From assembly GCA_046155605.1 (NCBI GenBank), contig JBJXFQ010000098.1, positions 1 through 64,000 of the forward strand: a DNA stretch of 64,000 bases, in the 5' to 3' direction. Below, in pieces: positions 1-7,801 of this stretch. Within the stretch, counting starts at the first letter, position 1, and each line of letters opens with the position of its first letter. Source of the DNA: JAEUIZ01 sp046155605. GTDB taxonomy: Bacteria > Planctomycetota > Phycisphaerae > Phycisphaerales > UBA1924. A model generated the notes under the pieces. The model was not told the DNA's origin. It did no database searches and was given only the letters and a program-made list of their open reading frames with translations. The translations under genes and the position numbers were made by a program.

Positions 1-62
1 GAGACGGAGAGGTTGAGGAAGGTGGTGGGCAGATGAGCGGCGAAGCCATACTCGGTTATTTG

Positions 63-308
63 TTAGAACTCGGCCGAGCTCAGCGTCCACACTATGAAGA
101 CAATCGCTGGAACTGCAACCATCAACACTGCTGCAACGCACAGCCAGAGGCAGATTCGGAACAGCCGCTTTCGTCGGCCCCTGGCGGCCGCTGGATCGAT
201 CGCCTCCTGCATCGATACCGCGCGAGTACCACACTCCGGACATATCGCGCCCGAAGGAATGCCCTCAATGTTGTAGCCGCAGGTCAAACAGAGACGATTT
301 TCGCCCAC
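63..308 (-). CDS. Small zinc-ribbon membrane protein (copy A)
   Basis: 81 residues from a GTG start. The N-terminal third has two Cys pairs, CLTCGYNI near residues 8-15 and CPECG near 23-27, forming a short zinc ribbon. After a basic stretch (RGRRKR) one hydrophobic segment follows at about residues 50-73, so the protein is probably a single-pass membrane protein with a cytoplasmic ribbon. It is a paralogue of the gene just upstream on the same strand (336-566), with the same order and a similar 5' flank. Such 'CxxCGYxL...CPECG' mini-proteins are common and uncharacterised in planctomycetes. No function is assigned. Confidence 0.65.
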   Translation of the reverse strand: MGENRLCLTCGYNIEGIPSGAICPECGTRAVSMQEAIDPAAARGRRKRLFRICLWLCVAAVLMVAVPAIVFIVWTLSSAEF

Positions 309-335
309 GCACGATCGTACTCGCTGCCCGCAACG

Positions 336-566
336 TCAGATGCCCGCTGCCTCACATGTTCTCCACAGAAAGATGAAGCCTGCGGCGATGCCCGTCGTGA
401 TGGCTATGGCGATCGTGATTCGCCATCGCTGATTACGGGAGCCGCGGTGATCGAAGGCGTCTCGTTCGTCATAGGCGGGCTTGCCGCACTCGGGGCAGGG
501 CGAACCCGTGGCCGTCTCGCCGAGGTCGTAGCCACAGGAGATGCAAGGACGCGCGCGGTTCGTCAC
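336..566 (-). CDS. Small zinc-ribbon membrane protein (copy B)
   Basis: 76 residues from a GTG start. Cys pairs lie in CISCGYDL and CPECG, followed by a polar linker and one hydrophobic segment at about residues 49-68. Architecture matches copy A at 63-308, which lies 27 bases downstream, so the two look like a tandem duplication. The bases just before both GTG codons share TACGATCG(C/T)GC. The ribbon is too short to suggest nucleic-acid binding on its own; metal binding is the safe inference. Confidence 0.65.
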   Translation of the reverse strand: MTNRARPCISCGYDLGETATGSPCPECGKPAYDERDAFDHRGSRNQRWRITIAIAITTGIAAGFIFLWRTCEAAGI

Positions 567-663
567 GCGCGATCGTATTCACGACGATGGAGATGGCTTT
601 GAGAAGGCATAGAAATGAAGGAGGAGGAGAGTTGGGAGGAGGAGAAGGTGTAGAGAGGGTAGC

Positions 664-683
664 CACCGGTCCGGAGACCGGTG
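664..683. repeat. Short palindrome upstream of the acyl-CoA cluster
   Basis: An 8-bp perfect stem (CACCGGTC/GACCGGTG) closes a 4-base CGGA loop. It is flanked by GCC-type bases like the palindromes at 5888-5928 and 6585-6670. No T-run follows on either strand, so it is not a standard terminator. It may belong to a dispersed palindrome family. Confidence 0.5.
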
Positions 684-714
684 CCACCATAGAGCACGCA
701 AGCTTGGAGTTTCG

Positions 715-1476
715 ATGACTGAACTTGCATTGCTTGAGATCGCGCCGCCGCGGGCGACGCTGACGCTGAATCGGCCTGAGGCGAGAAACTCGCTCTCGCT
801 CGAGCTGCTCGCAGCGCTGCACGCGCGGCTCGGCGAGCTGGCGGCCCGTGCGGACGTGACGGTCCTGATCGTGACCGGCGCGGGCAAGGCTTTTTGCGCG
901 GGGATGGACCTGAAGGCCGTGGCGAGCGACGAGGGGTTGGCGGCGCGGCTGCCGCGGCAGTTGCTGTCGTCGCTGGGGCGTCTGACGGTGGCGCTGCGGC
1001 GGCTGCCGATGGTGACAGTGGCGCGGGTGAACGGTGCGGCGATCGGCGGCGGGTGCGGGCTGGCGACGGTCTGCGACATCGCGGTGACGCACGCGGATTC
1101 GAAGATGGGATTTCCGGAGGTTGATCTGGGCGTGTGCCCGGCGGTGGTGGCGCCGTGGCTGGTGCGAAAGATCGGGGCGGGGCGGGCGCGAAACGTGCTG
1201 CTTTCGGGGGGCGTGATGACCGGCGAGCGAGCGCGAGCGCTTGGGATCGTGGATCAGTGCGTGCCGACGCTGGCGGATTTGGACGCGGCGGTGGAGGCGA
1301 TCGCGGTTCGGCTCGCGACGGGCGGGCCGGGGGCGCTGCGCGCGACCAAAGCGCTGCTGAATGAGCTGGATGGGTCGTTGGATGAGGAGTTGGTGGAGCG
1401 GGGCGCGAAGTTGTCGGCGGACGTGCTGGCGACAGCGGAGGCACAGGCCATGCTGCGGGCGAAGATGGGGGGGTGA
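715..1476 (+). CDS. Enoyl-CoA hydratase/isomerase family protein (methylglutaconyl-CoA hydratase-like)
   Basis: 253 residues, the usual length of a single-domain crotonase. The oxyanion-hole region is AFCAGMDLKA, and the second active-site loop reads VNGAAIGGGCGLA. At the position where classical enoyl-CoA hydratase has its first catalytic Glu (GGGCELA) this protein has Gly, at about residue 115; the second Glu is kept in FPEVDLG. The PAVVAPWLVRKIG stretch resembles LiuC-type methylglutaconyl-CoA hydratases of leucine degradation, which is an inference. It is followed by another crotonase and an acyl-CoA dehydrogenase, so it likely works in acyl-CoA beta-oxidation in the cytoplasm. Confidence 0.85.
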   Translation: MTELALLEIAPPRATLTLNRPEARNSLSLELLAALHARLGELAARADVTVLIVTGAGKAFCAGMDLKAVASDEGLAARLPRQLLSSLGRLTVALRRLPMVTVARVNGAAIGGGCGLATVCDIAVTHADSKMGFPEVDLGVCPAVVAPWLVRKIGAGRARNVLLSGGVMTGERARALGIVDQCVPTLADLDAAVEAIAVRLATGGPGALRATKALLNELDGSLDEELVERGAKLSADVLATAEAQAMLRAKMGG

Positions 1477-1623
1477 GCAAAGAGGGACGATGACGAAGAA
1501 GGCACCAAGGCACGCGGCATCAAGGCATGTGGCGTGATGCTGCGGCATGGAGGGACGCTGCCTACACTCCGCGCGAGTGAATCCACGCGGTTTTTGATCG
1601 CTTTTTCCGCCCCCTCCTCTCCA

Positions 1624-2538
1624 ATGAACGCTGAGTCATTTCCCATCCACCGCGAAATATCCGGCCCGTTTGCGGGCGTGGTGATGTTTCGGCTCGAACA
1701 GCCGGGCAAGCCCGTGGTGGTGCTCGATCACGACCTATTTCGGCGGCTGGAGGCGACGCTCAAGGCGCTGCCGCGGGACGCGACGGGGCTGGTGATCGCG
1801 TCGGCGTCGGAGCGGGTGTTCGTAGCGGGTGCCGACCTGAAATCCATCAGCGATCTCGACAACGCGGCGCTCGACAACTACCTCGCGTATGGCAGCGCGG
1901 TCTTCGGCATGATCGCGGAACTGCCCTATCCGACGGCGGCGGCGATCAACGGCGCGGCGCTCGGCGGAGGGCTCGAACTGGCGATGCACTGCGACGGGCT
2001 GATCGCGTCGCCTCCCGCGAGCAAGGACGGACAGCCGGGAAGACCGTATCCGGTCGGGCTGCCGGAGGCGGGGCTGGCGATTTGTCCGGGCTGGGGCGGG
2101 ACGAACCTGCTGCCGGCGCGGATGCAGCCGATGGAGGCGATCCGCCGAACCGCGAGCGGGCAGACGATGGCGTTTGACGAGGCGGTGTCGGCGAGGCTGT
2201 TCGATCGCGTCGCGGCGAGCGCCGGCGAACTCATCTCGACGGCGCAGGCGTGGGTGATGGAGCAGCGGCCGCGCGGGCGCGGGGAGCGCAACGGCGCGCC
2301 GTGGCGATGGATCGGGCGCGGCCCGGTGGCCGCGAATGTCCTCGCGGCGCTGGATGAGGTGCGGGGGGATTTGCCGACGACTGCGGCGGCCTCAGCGGTG
2401 GCGGATGCGGTGGACGTCGGGCTCGCGCGGGGATGGATGGCGGCGCTCGAGTGCGAGCGGAGGCACCTGATTCGATTGCGGCACACGCCCGAGGCGCGTG
2501 CGGCGCTGGAGGCGTTTTTCTCGAAATCCAAGCGGTGA
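1624..2538 (+). CDS. Crotonase-family enoyl-CoA hydratase, extended C-terminus
   Basis: 304 residues from the ATG at 1624; the frame is open further upstream, but similarity to crotonases begins after this Met. AGADLKSISD is the oxyanion-hole loop, and GGGLELAM and LPEAGLAI keep both catalytic Glu residues, so hydratase activity is plausible. The order resembles the N-terminal half of FadB/FadJ, but the 3-hydroxyacyl-CoA dehydrogenase half is absent and replaced by a helical tail of about 80 residues. It sits 51 bases before the acyl-CoA dehydrogenase on the same strand, suggesting one beta-oxidation operon. Confidence 0.8.
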   Translation: MNAESFPIHREISGPFAGVVMFRLEQPGKPVVVLDHDLFRRLEATLKALPRDATGLVIASASERVFVAGADLKSISDLDNAALDNYLAYGSAVFGMIAELPYPTAAAINGAALGGGLELAMHCDGLIASPPASKDGQPGRPYPVGLPEAGLAICPGWGGTNLLPARMQPMEAIRRTASGQTMAFDEAVSARLFDRVAASAGELISTAQAWVMEQRPRGRGERNGAPWRWIGRGPVAANVLAALDEVRGDLPTTAAASAVADAVDVGLARGWMAALECERRHLIRLRHTPEARAALEAFFSKSKR

Positions 2539-2589
2539 AGCCGCTTTCCGGGGTTGTGCGCGGCGTGCCGCGAAGAAGAGGCGAAGCAC

Positions 2590-4611
2590 ATGGCTGATCT
2601 GAAATCGATGAAGATGGCGGAGAAGGACCGGAAGTTGATCGAGGACGCCGAGTCGCTCCTCGGACCCGAGCCGTCGTCGATGGGGTTTGTGAAGAACCTC
2701 TTCTGGGGCAACCTGCGCGACGAGATGGTGTTCCCCTATCCGCAGATGGAGGCGAAGGAGCAGGCCGAGTGCGACCAGTTGCTGGCGCGGCTTGACGACT
2801 ACCTTCGCAACGAGCATCCGTCGGTGCATATCGACCAGGAGCAGGAGATCCCGGACTGGGTGATCCAGCGGCTCTTCGAGTTGGGCGTGCTCGGGATGAC
2901 CATCCCCAAGGAGCACGGCGGGCTCGGCATGGGCATCACGAGTTACAACCGCGTACTGGAGCGGATCGGAGCGAGTTGCGGGTCGACGGCGGTGCTCGTC
3001 TCCGCGCACCAGTCCATCGGCTGCAAGGCGATCATGCTCTTCGGCACCGACGAGCAGAAGAAGCGCTGGCTGCCCCGCCTGGCGAAAGACTGGCTCAGCG
3101 CGTTCTGCCTCTCGGAGCCCAACGTCGGCTGCGACGCGGGCGGGCAAGAGACCCGCTGCGAGTATGACCCGGCGACTCAGACCTACATCCTCAACGGCGA
3201 GAAAAAATGGGCCACGTCGGGGGCCATCTCAGCGATCTTTACGGTCATGGCGCGGCAGAAGATCGCCGACCCGAAGACCGGCAAGGAGTCAGACAAGGTC
3301 TCAGCGCTCGTCTGCACGCCCGACATGCCCGGCATCGATATCTTCCAGAAAAACCGCAGTAAGTGCGGCATCCGTGGGACGTGGCAGGCGCGGATCCGGT
3401 TCAACAACGTGCGCGTGCCCAGGGCCAACCTCCTGCACCAGGAGGGCCGGGGGCTGAACGTCGCGCTGACGTGCCTCAACTATGGCCGCTGCACGCTCTC
3501 GGCGGGGATGCTCGGCGGCGCACGACGCGCGATGGATCAGGGCATCAAGTGGGCGCAGACGCGCTACCAGTTCCAGCGCCCGCTCGCCGATTTCGAACTC
3601 GTTCAGAAGCACATCGCCTCGATGGCGGCGCTCTGCTACGCGATGGACGCCGTGCTCTACATGACCACGGGCATGCTCGACCGCAAGGACGAGGACATCA
3701 TGCTCGAAACCGCCATCTGCAAGGTCTTCTGCTCCGAGATGGGGTGGCGGGCGGTCAACAGTTCGCTGCAGATCATGGGCGGCGAGGGCTATATGACCGA
3801 GAATGAGGTCGAACGCATCTTCCGCGATTCGCGGATCAATCTCATCGTCGAGGGGGCCAACGAGGTGATGCAGTCGTTCATCTTCGCCTATGGCGGCAAG
3901 CAACTCGCCGAGAAGATGCTGACGGTACAGCAGGCCGTGGGTTGGAACAAGGACGAGGGCTTCGGCGGCAACCTCTCGCGGATCATGCGAAACCTCTCGA
4001 GGCCGATGGTGATGAAGGCGGCTGTGCCGCTGGGGATGGAACTCTTCGCGGGCATCCGCCGGCGCGTGCCGAGCGTGCGGAAGATCCACCCGAGCCTTCA
4101 GGACGCGGCGGCGCACTTCTGCCGGACCGTCCGCGAGCACAGCCACCAGTTCAAGCAGGCAAGCAAGCGATACGCCGAGGCGATCATCACGCGGCAGGCG
4201 GTGCAGGCGCGACTCGCGGATAACGCCGTGTGGCTGCACGCGTGGGCCTGCACGCTCAGCAAACTCGATCACGACCTTCGCACGCAGAACGGCGGGACGG
4301 CCGGCGGCGATGCGGAGTTCGAGCGGAATCGCGCCGCGGCGATGCACTTCTTCGAGATCGCCGAGTGCGCGATCCACATGAACTTCCGCGAACTCTACGA
4401 GAACGCGGACGAGACGATGCTGAAGGCGGCCTCGGCAGCGATGAAGTACACCGACACGCTGCCCAACGCGGATTACTCGATCCCCGAGCGGACGCCCGCG
4501 GCGGGCGCGCAGGGCACGGGCCGACACCGCAAGCAGGACGCGATCAAGCAGTTCCCGGGCGATGGCCACACCGCGCACGAATCGGCGGAAATGGCGGCGC
4601 AGAGGCAGTAG
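2590..4611 (+). CDS. Acyl-CoA dehydrogenase with long C-terminal extension
   Basis: 673 residues from ATG 2590, preceded by a GAAGAAGAGG ribosome site. The first 430 residues are a canonical FAD-dependent acyl-CoA dehydrogenase: helical N-domain, beta domain with AFCLSEPNVGCDAG and KKWATSG, then a helical domain with FQRPLADFELVQ and MGGEGYMTENEVERIFRD. The Glu in LIVEGANE, residue 421, is at the catalytic-base position. About 230 further residues extend past the core, the size class of very-long-chain/ACAD9-type enzymes rather than the roughly 380-residue short and medium forms. It would perform the first step of beta-oxidation, feeding the two upstream crotonases. Confidence 0.9.
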   Translation: MADLKSMKMAEKDRKLIEDAESLLGPEPSSMGFVKNLFWGNLRDEMVFPYPQMEAKEQAECDQLLARLDDYLRNEHPSVHIDQEQEIPDWVIQRLFELGVLGMTIPKEHGGLGMGITSYNRVLERIGASCGSTAVLVSAHQSIGCKAIMLFGTDEQKKRWLPRLAKDWLSAFCLSEPNVGCDAGGQETRCEYDPATQTYILNGEKKWATSGAISAIFTVMARQKIADPKTGKESDKVSALVCTPDMPGIDIFQKNRSKCGIRGTWQARIRFNNVRVPRANLLHQEGRGLNVALTCLNYGRCTLSAGMLGGARRAMDQGIKWAQTRYQFQRPLADFELVQKHIASMAALCYAMDAVLYMTTGMLDRKDEDIMLETAICKVFCSEMGWRAVNSSLQIMGGEGYMTENEVERIFRDSRINLIVEGANEVMQSFIFAYGGKQLAEKMLTVQQAVGWNKDEGFGGNLSRIMRNLSRPMVMKAAVPLGMELFAGIRRRVPSVRKIHPSLQDAAAHFCRTVREHSHQFKQASKRYAEAIITRQAVQARLADNAVWLHAWACTLSKLDHDLRTQNGGTAGGDAEFERNRAAAMHFFEIAECAIHMNFRELYENADETMLKAASAAMKYTDTLPNADYSIPERTPAAGAQGTGRHRKQDAIKQFPGDGHTAHESAEMAAQRQ

Positions 4612-4617
4612 GAGAAA

Positions 4618-4665
4618 GGGACGAGGGGACGAAGGGACGAGGGGACGAAGGCACGAAGGGACGCT
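4618..4665. repeat. Octamer tandem repeat GGGACGAR
   Basis: Six consecutive 8-base units: GGGACGAG, GGGACGAA, GGGACGAG, GGGACGAA, GGCACGAA, and a last partial GGGACGCT. It starts a few bases after the stop of the acyl-CoA dehydrogenase. Related but irregular bases (gagggacgatgacgaagaaggcacc) follow the first crotonase near 1486. No coding potential is seen here; the remaining 180 bases to 4846 show nothing recognisable. Confidence 0.85.
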
Positions 4666-4846
4666 GCGGCTCGATGTACGAAGACTGAGACGCTTCGGCT
4701 CGGTCGTGCTTCCGTGGATCAGGGTGCTTTGCAGAACGCTGATGTTCACTCACGACTGACAGCCAGTCTGGTCCGTCGTGGTGCCGTCAGATCACCCTTC
4801 ACATTCGCATCACTCTCGGCACATGACATTGTGCCGGACGGTCGGA

Positions 4847-5794
4847 TCAGAACCGCATCGAGATACCGGCGAACACGCCGAAGTCTTCCGCGGCTTTGGT
4901 CAGGCCCACGCGGCAGCCGCAGTCAAGCTGGACATCGGGCGTCAGGCCATAGGTCAGGCCGGCGTCGAAGTATCCACGGTAGTCCTCGTCGCGGTTGAGG
5001 TTACAGAAGCCTGCGTACTCGAGGTAGCCGCCTAGTTTGCCGAGGAGATTGCGGCCAACGGTCGCCGTATGCACGAGGTCCACGACGTAGCGATCGTCGG
5101 CCCCGCTGCGATTGAAATCGAACTCGATCATGAACGTCGAGGAGAACTCGTTGGGAAGTTCGATGGCTAGGATGGAGATGAAGCCTCCCTCGATGTTTCC
5201 GTTGCCGAGGTCGCCGTCGGCTGTAGGGAACTTGACGAAGGGCATGAGGGCGAAGGCCGTCTCGCCTCCGTCGTTTCCCCAGAGGTTGACCTTGAGCCGC
5301 GCGACCGTGTCGCCGAACCCTTCGAGCGTTTCGGAAGCGTCCGATGTGCGGTCGGTGGTCTTCTCTCGCGTGTAGGGGTCGATGCCGATCTGGAGATCCA
5401 CGTTGTTGAGCAGGCCGACCTTGAAGAGCACGGGTGCCACGGCGAAGGCGTGTCGGGTTTGCGAGTCGCTGTTGGTGCGGTCGTAGGAGAAGTCCGCGAA
5501 GGACATCTCGATCTGGAGGTGCCCAGCATCAACCGTGTAGGGGCTCTCGGTGGTGTCGGGGCGGTCGGTGCTCATTTCCCGCATCAGGGCGCGGGGCGTC
5601 GGATTAAACAGTGTGTACCCCGACTTGTCGGGCTCTGGCGGTGCGACCTTGGGCTGGCCCTGGGCGCTCGCGGCGGCCGCGCACCCGGCAACTGCTGCCA
5701 TGGCACCGACAGCGCAGGCCTGTCGCACGCGGATCGGCGGACGCGCGAGGGGCGCAACGACAACTGGGTTGGTGCGTTGGGGTGCATGTACCAT
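4847..5794 (-). CDS. Putative outer-membrane beta-barrel protein (MetA-pathway/phenol-degradation-like)
   Basis: 315 residues from ATG 5794; the frame continues to a TTG at 5830 but the ATG gives a sensible signal peptide. The N-terminus has a basic/hydrophobic stretch ending GCAAAASAQGQ, consistent with Sec export (a lipobox reading at AVAGC is possible). The mature part begins with a TDRPDTTESPYTV motif and alternates polar and hydrophobic residues to a C-terminal Phe (GISMRF), typical of outer-membrane barrels of the PF13557-type family. Its cargo is unknown. No ribosome site is visible. Confidence 0.65.
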   Translation of the reverse strand: MVHAPQRTNPVVVAPLARPPIRVRQACAVGAMAAVAGCAAAASAQGQPKVAPPEPDKSGYTLFNPTPRALMREMSTDRPDTTESPYTVDAGHLQIEMSFADFSYDRTNSDSQTRHAFAVAPVLFKVGLLNNVDLQIGIDPYTREKTTDRTSDASETLEGFGDTVARLKVNLWGNDGGETAFALMPFVKFPTADGDLGNGNIEGGFISILAIELPNEFSSTFMIEFDFNRSGADDRYVVDLVHTATVGRNLLGKLGGYLEYAGFCNLNRDEDYRGYFDAGLTYGLTPDVQLDCGCRVGLTKAAEDFGVFAGISMRF

Positions 5795-5887
5795 GATTGA
5801 TAAGTATAACCAGAAAGTTTGAATAGTCAAACTATATCTAGGCGACCAATCACCGGTGAGATCGAAATGTCGAGCGACAGAGCCAAC

Positions 5888-5928
5888 GCCACCGAAGTCC
5901 GATGCGGACTTCGATGGTTCAAGGTGGC
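5888..5928. repeat. Nested palindrome GCCACC...GGTGGC
   Basis: An inner 8-bp stem CGAAGTCC/GGACTTCG (5893-5900 with 5906-5913, loop GATGC) lies inside an outer pair GCCACC (5888-5893) and GGTGGC (5923-5928). It is in the intergenic region between two minus-strand genes and has no adjacent T-run. It shares the GCCACC border and AAGTC core with the larger element at 6585-6670. Confidence 0.55.
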
Positions 5929-6057
5929 GAGACAGAGATTGACCTCCCGCGAGGCCGGATTGCCATCATCGAATTCGGCGGATCGACTTCGATGGCATAG
6001 GTGATGGCACGATGAGCTCCAGCCGCCGTCCGCCGCGCTGCCCGCGCCGGTAGCCGG

Positions 6058-6450
6058 TCACGGTGCCGAGCACCCGGCGGCACAGATGGACATGAAGCAC
6101 ATGAAATCCCCAACGTTCAGAACGGGTGGTATGGTCGAAGCGTCGCAGTTGGCAGGGCTGCCCAGTTGCTGGGCCTGGGTTTCGGTGAGCGCGGTGACGT
6201 ACAGGTTCTGGAAGCAGATGAAATCGTTGACGGTGATGTAGGGGACGATCGTGCTCTCGTCGCAGTTCGCGGGGCAGTTCGGGGTGTCGGGGCCGGCGGT
6301 CCGGGGCTTGGCCTCCGGGGCGCTTGGCCGCGGCGACGTGCTGATCGCCGCGACGCGAAAGCCGGGCGCGGCATGCACGGGCGCTGCGGACATCCCCGCG
6401 AGCACACACATGGCGGTGATTCCGGTTCCGAGGTTCAGGATCGTCTTCAT
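6058..6450 (-). CDS. Small secreted protein with two GC-type dockerin-like repeats
   Basis: 130 residues from ATG 6450. A signal peptide (MKTILNLG...MSAAPVHAA) is followed by a short Pro-rich linker. Two repeats then make up most of the protein: one around NCDESTIVPYITVNDFICF and one around NCDASTIPPVLNVGDFMCF, ending CAAGCSAP. Each has the paired-Cys, Asp-rich pattern of the GC-type dockerin-like tails of Phycisphaerae exported proteins. Usually these sit at the end of a large enzyme or adhesin; here almost nothing else is present, so it may be an adaptor or a truncated remnant. Confidence 0.75.
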   Translation of the reverse strand: MKTILNLGTGITAMCVLAGMSAAPVHAAPGFRVAAISTSPRPSAPEAKPRTAGPDTPNCPANCDESTIVPYITVNDFICFQNLYVTALTETQAQQLGSPANCDASTIPPVLNVGDFMCFMSICAAGCSAP

Positions 6451-6584
6451 GGCTCGTTCCTTGGTGGGCCTCTGGCCCGATCGTGGATGGCTGGAGTCGC
6501 CCGACGCAGGCCGACCGCTGGACATCATGTATGCGTTCCACCGCCCGCTACCTGAACTCTGCGACCGATGGCACTGTGTTGACC

Positions 6585-6670
6585 CGTGCCACCGACTTGG
6601 TCGGCTCTGGGAGCAAGTCGGTTCTGAATCCCAAGAACACCGACTTCGCCAGGCCGAAGTCGGTGGCACG
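6585..6670. repeat. Double-hairpin palindromic element
   Basis: The outer arms CGTGCCACCGACTT (6585-6598) and AAGTCGGTGGCACG (6657-6670) are perfect 14-base inverted repeats. Inside are two smaller palindromes: ACCGACTTG/CAAGTCGGT (6591-6599 with 6614-6622) and ACCGACTTCG/CGAAGTCGGT (6639-6648 with 6655-6664). It lies between divergent genes, upstream of the ATP-grasp operon. The layout resembles REP/BIME-type elements or a complex RNA structure in the operon leader. Confidence 0.7.
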
Positions 6671-6718
6671 ACGAGTCTCTACCACCGCTTGCCGCCCCGC
6701 GCGGGTACGCTTGCGCCC

Positions 6719-7792
6719 ATGCGAATCGGGCTGACGTACGACCTGCGCGACGACTACCTGGCCGCCGGCTGGAGCGAGGACGACACCGCCGAGTTTGACT
6801 CGATCGACGTCGTTGAGGGGCTCGAGGGCGCGCTCCGGCGTCTGGGCCATGAAACAGATCGCATCGGCTCGGTTGGAGCGTTGCTCTCGCGGCTGCGCGA
6901 GGCCACCCATGCAGCGAGCCGGGGCGTCCCCGCTTCTTCCACGCCGCTCAACGCGCCGCCGCCTTGGGATCTCGTCTTCAACATCGCCGAGGGTCTGAGT
7001 CAGACCGGCATCGCGCGCGAGGCGCAGGTACCGATGGTCCTCGACCTCCACGGCCTCGCGTACACCTTCTCCGATCCGCTGGTCTGCACGCTCTCGCTCC
7101 ACAAGGCGATGACCAAGCGCGTCGTCCGCGACGCGGGCGTGCGGACGGCGGCGTTCGCGGTGGTGGCGACGCCGGAAGACGTGGCGCGGGTCGATCTGCC
7201 CGTCCCGCTCTTTGCCAAGCCGGTCGCGGAGGGCAGCAGCAAGGGCGTGACCGCGTCGTCGTGGGTTCGCCGGAGTGAAGACCTTGCCCGCGTCTGCGAG
7301 GAACTGCTGGAGCGCTATCGGCAGCCGGTCTTGGTCGAGGAATACCTGCCCGGGCGCGAGATGACCGTCGGGATCGTCGGCACGGGCGAGCGGGCGCGGT
7401 GCATCGGCGCGATGGAGGTACACCTGACGGAGAAGGCCGACCCCGGCGTGTACTCATTCGACAACAAGGAGCACTGGCGCGAGCGCTGCCGCTATACGCT
7501 CGCAGAGGGCTCTGTGCGCGATGCGGCGTTCGAGGTGGCGCTGGCCGCGTATCGAGCGCTCGGCTGCCGTGATGCGGGGCGGGTGGATGTTCGCGGCGAC
7601 GCGGCGGGCCGGATGAACTTCATCGAGATCAACCCGCTGGCTGGGCTGCACCCGGTGAAGTCCGACCTGCCGATTCTCTCGCGGATGGCGGGCATGGGCT
7701 ACGACGAGTTGATCGCGGCGATCGTCTCGTCGGCGTCTGAGCGTGTGGGCTCGCGACGGCTGGAGCGTGCGATCCCCGGGATTGGACGGTAA
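6719..7792 (+). CDS. ATP-grasp ligase, D-Ala-D-Ala ligase-like (first of two)
   Basis: 357 residues from ATG 6719. The N-domain has FNIAEGLSQTG, the equivalent of the substrate-side loop of Ddl enzymes. ATP-grasp motifs follow in order: LHKAMTKRVVRDAGV, FAKPVAEGSSKGV, VEEYLPGREMTVGI, and CRDAGRVDVR with a metal-binding FIEINPLAGLHP. It should join an amino acid or peptide carboxylate to an amine using ATP. The ending SDLPI rather than the usual Ddl PGMT pattern suggests it is not the housekeeping D-Ala-D-Ala ligase. It is nine bases upstream of a second, divergent ATP-grasp gene and a GNAT gene; the three form an operon. Confidence 0.85.
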   Translation: MRIGLTYDLRDDYLAAGWSEDDTAEFDSIDVVEGLEGALRRLGHETDRIGSVGALLSRLREATHAASRGVPASSTPLNAPPPWDLVFNIAEGLSQTGIAREAQVPMVLDLHGLAYTFSDPLVCTLSLHKAMTKRVVRDAGVRTAAFAVVATPEDVARVDLPVPLFAKPVAEGSSKGVTASSWVRRSEDLARVCEELLERYRQPVLVEEYLPGREMTVGIVGTGERARCIGAMEVHLTEKADPGVYSFDNKEHWRERCRYTLAEGSVRDAAFEVALAAYRALGCRDAGRVDVRGDAAGRMNFIEINPLAGLHPVKSDLPILSRMAGMGYDELIAAIVSSASERVGSRRLERAIPGIGR

Positions 7793-7801
7793 GGTGTCGC
7801 G

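Noticed and set aside
469..1548. Minus-strand open frame across the first crotonase
   Set aside because: Antisense to a well-supported crotonase, with biased Arg/Pro composition.
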